Shown piece after piece: positions 14,350 to 18,645 of a DNA stretch of 18,645 nucleotides (its first letter is position 1; every line of letters begins with the position of its first letter). Made by a program: the position numbers and the translations under genes. Source of the DNA: Rhodoluna sp. (GTDB lineage Bacteria > Actinomycetota > Actinomycetes > Actinomycetales > Microbacteriaceae); NCBI GenBank assembly GCA_026393335.1, contig JAPLAJ010000118.1, forward strand, positions 1 to 18,645, given 5' to 3'. The notes beneath the pieces were generated by a model, which worked only from the letters and a program-made list of their open reading frames with translations, did not search any database and was not told the DNA's origin.

Positions 14350-16188
14350 ATGAAGACATTCGAAGTTCCCCTAGTTGTTGTTTCAAAGCCAGATACAAAC
14401 ATTACAGATTTGTTCCTAGACCGAGTCAAAGTTGATCCGAATCTTCCATTGATTTCAAAGCAGGTCGAACCAGGTGTTTGGCAGGAAGTCACAGCAAGTG
14501 CTTACCTTGCTGAAGTAAAGGCTCTTGCCAAAGGTTTCATTGCATCAGGAATTAAGCCTGGCCAAAGAGTTGGAATCATGAGCCCAACCTCATACGAGTG
14601 GGCACTGTGTGACTTCGCACTATGGTTTGCTGGAGCTGTTTCAGTTCCTATTTACGAAAGCTCTGCTCCTGCGCAGATTGAATGGATTCTTGGCGACTCA
14701 GGATCTATCGCATGTATTTTTGCAAATGACCAAATGGTTGGGCTTTTCAATTCTGTGAAGTCTTCACTCAAAGATGTGAAGCAAACTTGGACACTTGATA
14801 GCAAAGACCTAAGCGAATTAGTAAAAGCTGGAAAAGCTGTTTCTGATGAGGATCTAGAAAAGAGCCGCAAGTCTTCAGGAATGTCAGATATCGCTACCAT
14901 CATTTACACTTCCGGAACAACTGGTCAGCCAAAGGGTTGTGAGTTGTTACACCAGGGCTTTGTTGACCTTTGTCGCAATGCTCAAGCCGTGCTTCCAGAT
15001 GTCGTGCGTCCAGGTGAAACCACTCTCCTGTTCTTACCAATGGCTCACGTGTTTGCAAGATTCATTTCGGTTCTTTGTATTTCTGGTGGTGTAAAAGTTG
15101 GACACCAGGGTGATTCAAAAACTGTTGCTCCTGCAATGCAGAGCTTCCACCCAACATTCTTGCTAGCTGTTCCTCGTGTATTCGAGAAGGTTTACAACTC
15201 TGCAGAACAGCGCGCAGAGTCAGCTGGTAAGGGAAAGATCTTCCATGCTGCAGCTGAAACCGCAATTGCATGGTCAATGGCAAAAGACACTAAGAAGGGT
15301 CCTAGCGTTGGCTTGAACCTCAAGTACAAGTTGTTTGATGCTCTTGTATACAAGAAACTTCGTGCCGCTATGGGTGGAAAAGTTAAGTACGCAATCAGCG
15401 GAGGTGGCCCACTAGGTGCACGCCTAGGTCACTTCTACCGCGCCATTGGCTTGATTGTTCTTGAAGGTTATGGTCTAACTGAGACCACTGCTCCAGTAAC
15501 AATTGGTCGTCCAGACAAGGTCAAGATTGGCAAGGTTGGATTCCCACTTCCAGGTTGTGGAATCAAGATTGCTGACGATGGCGAAATCCTACTTAGAGGA
15601 ACAAACGTTCTAAAGAGCTACTGGAAGAACCCGAAGGCTACCTCTTCAACTTTCGATGATGGCTGGTTCAAGACTGGTGACATCGGTTCCCTAGATGAAG
15701 ATGGCTTCCTATCTATCACCGGTAGAAAGAAAGAACTAATCATTACAGCTGGTGGAAAGAACGTAGCACCTGCTCTTCTTGAAGATCCACTTCGCGCTAA
15801 CCCACTTATCAGCCAAGCTGTTGTAGTTGGAGATGCAAAGCCTTTCGTATCAGCTCTGATCTCACTTGATGAAGAGATGCTACCTATCTGGCTTGAAAAC
15901 AATGGAATCAAAGACAAGATGAGCGTTGAGCAGGCTACTAACAACCCTGTTGTTATTGCTGAGATCACTAAGGCGATTGAAGCGGTTAACTCAAGATTCT
16001 CAACCGCTGAATCAATTCGTAAGTTCTCATTGCTACCTAAGGACCTGACAGAGAAGAGTGGTCACCTAACACCTTCACTTAAGATCAAGAGATCAGTAGT
16101 GATGGATGAATTCTCTCACCTAGTTGATGACATCTATGCGGCAAGTGCTAAATCCACATGTCACAACATTGGCGATTACAAGATCTAG
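14350..16188 (+). CDS. fadD15: Long-chain fatty acid-CoA ligase (FadD15-type)
   Basis: A 612-residue adenylate-forming enzyme (ANL superfamily) that activates long-chain fatty acids to acyl-AMP and then acyl-CoA. Motifs: phosphate loop TIIYTSGTTGQPKG (183-196), FLPMAHVFAR (228-237), ISGGGPLG (349-356), GYGLTETTAP (373-382), the hinge region WFKTGDIGSLDEDGFLSITGRKK with TGD at 442-444, and the catalytic C-terminal Lys578 in LTPSLKIKR. Length fits the FadD15/FAA1-like long-chain group rather than short acyl-CoA synthetases. Start: ATG at 14350 with GAGG five bases upstream. It is divergent from glucokinase across 157 bases and its TAG overlaps the def stop within a shared CTAG. In M. tuberculosis fadD15 lies in the same chromosomal block. 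It probably supplies acyl-CoA for lipid recycling or degradation. Confidence 0.94.
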   Translation: MKTFEVPLVVVSKPDTNITDLFLDRVKVDPNLPLISKQVEPGVWQEVTASAYLAEVKALAKGFIASGIKPGQRVGIMSPTSYEWALCDFALWFAGAVSVPIYESSAPAQIEWILGDSGSIACIFANDQMVGLFNSVKSSLKDVKQTWTLDSKDLSELVKAGKAVSDEDLEKSRKSSGMSDIATIIYTSGTTGQPKGCELLHQGFVDLCRNAQAVLPDVVRPGETTLLFLPMAHVFARFISVLCISGGVKVGHQGDSKTVAPAMQSFHPTFLLAVPRVFEKVYNSAEQRAESAGKGKIFHAAAETAIAWSMAKDTKKGPSVGLNLKYKLFDALVYKKLRAAMGGKVKYAISGGGPLGARLGHFYRAIGLIVLEGYGLTETTAPVTIGRPDKVKIGKVGFPLPGCGIKIADDGEILLRGTNVLKSYWKNPKATSSTFDDGWFKTGDIGSLDEDGFLSITGRKKELIITAGGKNVAPALLEDPLRANPLISQAVVVGDAKPFVSALISLDEEMLPIWLENNGIKDKMSVEQATNNPVVIAEITKAIEAVNSRFSTAESIRKFSLLPKDLTEKSGHLTPSLKIKRSVVMDEFSHLVDDIYAASAKSTCHNIGDYKI

Positions 16189-16682
16189 GTCAAAAACCAA
16201 TCGGTTTGACGCAAGAGTTTCATAGCTTCTTTGCGTTCCTCTTTCGAGAGGCGATCTAGGTAAAGTTTTCCATCTAGATGGTCATACTCATGTTGCAATG
16301 CTTGAGCAAGTAGTCCTTCTCCGCTAACTGTGATTAGTGTGCCATCGAGTTGGTAGCCAGAGAGCGTTGCTTTTGGATAGCGCAGAGTTTTGTGCCAAAG
16401 GCCTGGAACTGATAGGCAACCTTCTTCGATAAGTGCTGGCTCGCCTTCAAGAACTAGGTTCTCAGGATTTATGAGGTATCCAACTTCGCCATTGACGTTG
16501 TAACTAAATGCTCGAAGAGACACACCTATCTGTGGAGCAGCTACACCTGCACGCCCTGGTTCTTTTGTGGTGTCAATCAGATCTTCGATAAGTGCTTTGG
16601 TCTTCAGAGAAAAGTCATTGACCAGCTCGCACTTTGAACTCAATACTGGGTCGCCATAAAGGCGTATTTCACGAACAGCCAT
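16185..16682 (-). CDS. def: Peptide deformylase
   Basis: A 165-residue metalloenzyme that removes the N-formyl group from nascent proteins. The three family motifs are visible: motif 1 as G46-VAAPQ-51 followed by IGV, motif 2 EGCLS (87-91) with metal ligand Cys89, and motif 3 Q130-HEYDH-135 with metal ligands His131 and His135 and catalytic Glu132. Motif 1 differs slightly from the common GxGLAAPQ, having Arg in place of the first Gly and Val for Leu. Start: ATG at 16682, three bases after the ParA-like stop. No clear Shine-Dalgarno is seen, so translation may be coupled to the upstream gene. The TAG stop overlaps that of the convergent fadD15. Confidence 0.96.
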   Translation of the reverse strand: MAVREIRLYGDPVLSSKCELVNDFSLKTKALIEDLIDTTKEPGRAGVAAPQIGVSLRAFSYNVNGEVGYLINPENLVLEGEPALIEEGCLSVPGLWHKTLRYPKATLSGYQLDGTLITVSGEGLLAQALQHEYDHLDGKLYLDRLSKEERKEAMKLLRQTDWFLT

Positions 16683-16685
16683 TAG

Positions 16686-17867
16686 CTATTTTGACTTAGC
16701 AAGACCTTCAACAACTAGAGCAGCAAGTTCACGGGCAGCTTCTCTAGTGTTCTTGTGTAACTGATCAAACTTAATAACTGAACCTGCAGCTAAGGCTGGG
16801 TCATATGGAATCTTTACTACAGCTCGTACACGAGATTTAAAGTGAGCTTCAATCTCATCAAGCTTGACTAGGTTCGTACCCTGAGTAGCGGTGTTCAAAG
16901 CCACGACAGAGGCTCTAACTAGATCCCCGTAGCCATTAGCTTCAAGCCAAGTAAGTGTCTCAGAAGCCAACCTGGCCTCATCTACAGAACCACCTGAAAC
17001 GATTACCAAGCCATTAGCTCTCTGCAAAGTAGGACGCATTACCGAGTGCACAATTCCAGTTCCACAGTCGGTCAAAATCACTGTGTAGTAGCGAGCGGCC
17101 ATATCGGCAACAACGTTGTAGTCACCTTCATCGAATGCCTCAGAGAGCATTGGATCGCTGTCAGATGCAAGCACATGCAATCTTGTGGCATCTCTTGAAA
17201 CCATGGTGGAGAAATCTGTGAAGCCATCAACTGCCGCTGCACGATTTACAACATCTCTAACCGTGAATCGGGTTGACTTGCTAACTCGCTCTGCCAATGT
17301 TCCACGGTCTGGGTTTGCATCAATTGCGATAACTCGATCTTCACGAACCAAAGCCATGGCCATTCCAAGCAAAGTGGTTACTGTAGTTTTTCCAACTCCA
17401 CCCTTGCGAGTTAGCACTGGTACGAACTTAGCCCCACCTTCTAGCTGGGTTGCGATTCTTGCATCGGTTGCTTTTCTCTCACGAGTGCGAAGGTTATCCC
17501 CTAGGTTGATGGTCTTTAGTGATAGGAAGTATAAGAATCTGCGCATGCCAGATTCTGGCGCAGGTCTGTTCTTTGGAGAAACATCAATCAAACGATCAGC
17601 AGTCAACATGGCTGCTGGCTCCGGCTGATCAAAAGCGTCACCGCGCAGGCTGTCTCTTCTTGAGTAACCAGCCTGGCTGTTTGCAGAAATATCTAGAATC
17701 GAATCAGTCTGAGGAACAATTGCAGTTGCCTCAGTTACTACCTTGATGGAAGTAGTTGACGGGTTTAGGTCAATGGTGCCCGCATCTAAGCTGACTGTGG
17801 GTAGCTCCGAAGTGATAACTTCTTCTTTCTTACGACGGCGAAGACCGCGTTCTGATTTTTCAGCCAA
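16686..17867 (-). CDS. ParA/MinD-like P-loop ATPase with basic low-complexity N-terminus
   Basis: A 393-residue protein from the start chosen here. Residues 1-140 or so are polar and low-complexity, opening with a strongly basic patch (RGLRRRKKEE), and look disordered. The C-terminal SIMIBI ATPase domain has the deviant Walker A K155-GGVG-K160-TT (in LTRKGGVGKTTV), the switch I segment AIDANPDRGTL, and the Walker B-like VILTDCGTG. This places it among ParA/MinD-type ATPases that position cellular cargo; the cargo is unknown. No ParB-like gene is in view. Start: the frame opens at TTG 17900, but TTG 17867 has AAAGGA six bases upstream, while 17900 has no well-spaced site. It follows the pyruvate carboxylase gene and lies three bases before def. 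It is not the chromosomal parA near the origin by context, and I do not recognise a specific ortholog. Confidence 0.85.
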   Translation of the reverse strand: MAEKSERGLRRRKKEEVITSELPTVSLDAGTIDLNPSTTSIKVVTEATAIVPQTDSILDISANSQAGYSRRDSLRGDAFDQPEPAAMLTADRLIDVSPKNRPAPESGMRRFLYFLSLKTINLGDNLRTRERKATDARIATQLEGGAKFVPVLTRKGGVGKTTVTTLLGMAMALVREDRVIAIDANPDRGTLAERVSKSTRFTVRDVVNRAAAVDGFTDFSTMVSRDATRLHVLASDSDPMLSEAFDEGDYNVVADMAARYYTVILTDCGTGIVHSVMRPTLQRANGLVIVSGGSVDEARLASETLTWLEANGYGDLVRASVVALNTATQGTNLVKLDEIEAHFKSRVRAVVKIPYDPALAAGSVIKFDQLHKNTREAARELAALVVEGLAKSK

Positions 17868-17889
17868 ACCTATTCCTTTGTGACCTTTT

Positions 17890-17910
17890 GGCCTGAACAA
17901 TCGTCAAGCC
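17890..17910. other. Small hairpin between pyruvate carboxylase and the ParA-like gene
   Basis: GGCCTGA (17890-17896) and TCAAGCC (17904-17910) pair over seven positions, one of them G-T, around a seven-base loop. It has no T-run on the minus strand, so it is not a clear terminator of the pyruvate carboxylase transcript. The TTG at 17900 lies in its loop, and the preferred TTG at 17867 lies downstream of it in the mRNA. Confidence 0.3.
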
Positions 17911-17940
17911 GAACCTTTTTATCTAGGGTAAGTCTATTCG

Positions 17941-18645
17941 CTACTGTGGTTCGACAACGAGAATCAGGTCGCCTGACTCAACAGATTGGGTCTTGCCTAT
18001 GGCTAAACGCCTCACGATGCCTGCAATATTGGCTGTAATCGTGGCTTCCATCTTCATGGCCTCAATGGTAGCTACCGGTTGACCCAGTGCTACCGCTGTT
18101 CCCTCTACAACCTGAAGGGTAACTACACCGGCAAAAGGTGCTGCCACTTCAGCTGGGTTTGAGGCGTTAGCTTTCTCTGCTACAACCACGTCTGAGGCGA
18201 TCTTTCTATCCCTGATGTTCAGGGGTCTAAGTTGCCCGTTTAGGGTCGCCATGACTGTCCTAAAGCCCTTGGTGTCTGGGCTACCGATAGCCTCCAAACC
18301 AACAAAGATGCGAACACCCTTAGCGATTTCAACAACATGTTCGTGGCCCTGTTCTAGCCCATAGAGATAGTCGAGGGTATCAACAGCGTCTAAGTTGCCG
18401 TAAGTTGACCTAGCCTTATCAAAGTCCTTGGTAGGGCCTGGGAATAGGAGTCTGTTTAAGGTGCTTCTTCTGGTCTGAGCATCATCAGATTGCAAGCTTT
18501 CGAGGTCTTGTGCAGATACCTCGGTCAGCCCAAACTTAGGGCTCTTACCTTGCAAGACCTTGGTTCTAAATGGCTCAGGCCAACCGCCTGGTAGGTCGCC
18601 TAGCTCACCAGCCATGAAGCCAATCACAGAATCAGGAATGTCATA
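17941..18645 (-). CDS. pyc: Pyruvate carboxylase, C-terminal part
   Basis: The last 234 codons of a biotin enzyme; the 5' part lies beyond the right edge, so no start is visible. The fragment opens YDIPDSVIGFMAGELGD and continues GGWPEPFRTKVLQG, which is the end of the carboxyltransferase domain of pyruvate carboxylase. The C-terminal 65 residues form the biotinyl carrier domain (APFAGVVTLQVVEGTAV), with the biotin-accepting Lys in IEAMKMEAT, 36 residues before the end. Having carboxyltransferase and biotin carrier on one chain distinguishes it from acyl-CoA carboxylase alpha chains. The enzyme carboxylates pyruvate to oxaloacetate to refill the TCA cycle. The ParA-like gene follows on the same strand 73 bases later. 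Confidence 0.92.
   Translation of the reverse strand, partial: YDIPDSVIGFMAGELGDLPGGWPEPFRTKVLQGKSPKFGLTEVSAQDLESLQSDDAQTRRSTLNRLLFPGPTKDFDKARSTYGNLDAVDTLDYLYGLEQGHEHVVEIAKGVRIFVGLEAIGSPDTKGFRTVMATLNGQLRPLNIRDRKIASDVVVAEKANASNPAEVAAPFAGVVTLQVVEGTAVALGQPVATIEAMKMEATITANIAGIVRRLAIGKTQSVESGDLILVVEPQ

Noticed and set aside
17185..17628. Plus-strand open frame of 147 codons opposite the ParA-like gene
   Set aside because: It lies across the P-loop coding region in antisense, is Ser/Arg/Val-rich without a domain, and has no promoter or ribosome site that I can see.

Overview
This window is a dense stretch of chromosomal core genes from a low-GC actinobacterium. I infer a Microbacteriaceae-like organism, perhaps one of the small freshwater planktonic lineages related to Rhodoluna or Aquiluna. 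The evidence is an actinobacterial gene set (MraZ plus an FtsL-like/FtsI dcw cluster, a DUF3040 protein, an Rv2175c-type regulator beside a PASTA kinase, class II DAHP synthase, ROK glucokinase with a CGCG zinc motif, pyruvate carboxylase), AT-leaning codon use, and very tight packing. No mobile element, RNA gene or CRISPR array is visible. No gene-free stretch exceeds 300 bases; the largest is 6974-7207.

Region 1 (1-7100, all on the minus strand) is the division and cell wall (dcw) operon, read from right to left: mraZ, rsmH, ftsL-like, ftsI, murE, murF, and the first 38 codons of mraY, which runs off the left edge. Most junctions overlap by 1-4 bases. The exception is the 117-base mraZ-rsmH gap, which is enclosed by a long inverted repeat. 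Upstream of mraZ lie a candidate promoter and three GTGG boxes spaced 10 bp apart, a likely MraZ autoregulatory operator.

Region 2 (7150-11136) holds a DUF3040 membrane protein with its terminator (minus), a divergently read polyprenyl diphosphate synthase (plus), an Rv2175c-like winged-helix protein (minus), and a four-PASTA Ser/Thr kinase of the PknL type (plus). Order and orientation match the Mycobacterium tuberculosis block Rv2165c-Rv2187 (rsmH, mraZ, Rv2169c, idsA2, Rv2175c, pknL, aroG, Rv2182c, fadD15), with some mycobacterial genes missing.

Region 3 (11137-14192, minus) is a likely three-gene operon read glucokinase, PlsC-type acyltransferase, class II DAHP synthase. Region 4 (14350-16188, plus) is a FadD15-type long-chain acyl-CoA ligase, with a palindromic operator-like site in the shared upstream region. 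Region 5 (16185-18645, minus) reads the 3' end of pyruvate carboxylase, a ParA/MinD-like ATPase with a basic low-complexity N-terminus, and peptide deformylase.

Together the genes cover peptidoglycan precursor synthesis and septation, isoprenoid chain synthesis (possible lipid carrier or quinone supply), kinase sensing of the wall, phospholipid acylation, and entry points to sugar, aromatic and anaplerotic metabolism. I do not see a clearly new biological system. The points most worth checking are the altered amino-acid-specificity motifs of MurE, the mraZ-rsmH inverted repeat, the MraZ boxes, and three convergent gene pairs whose stop codons overlap or touch.
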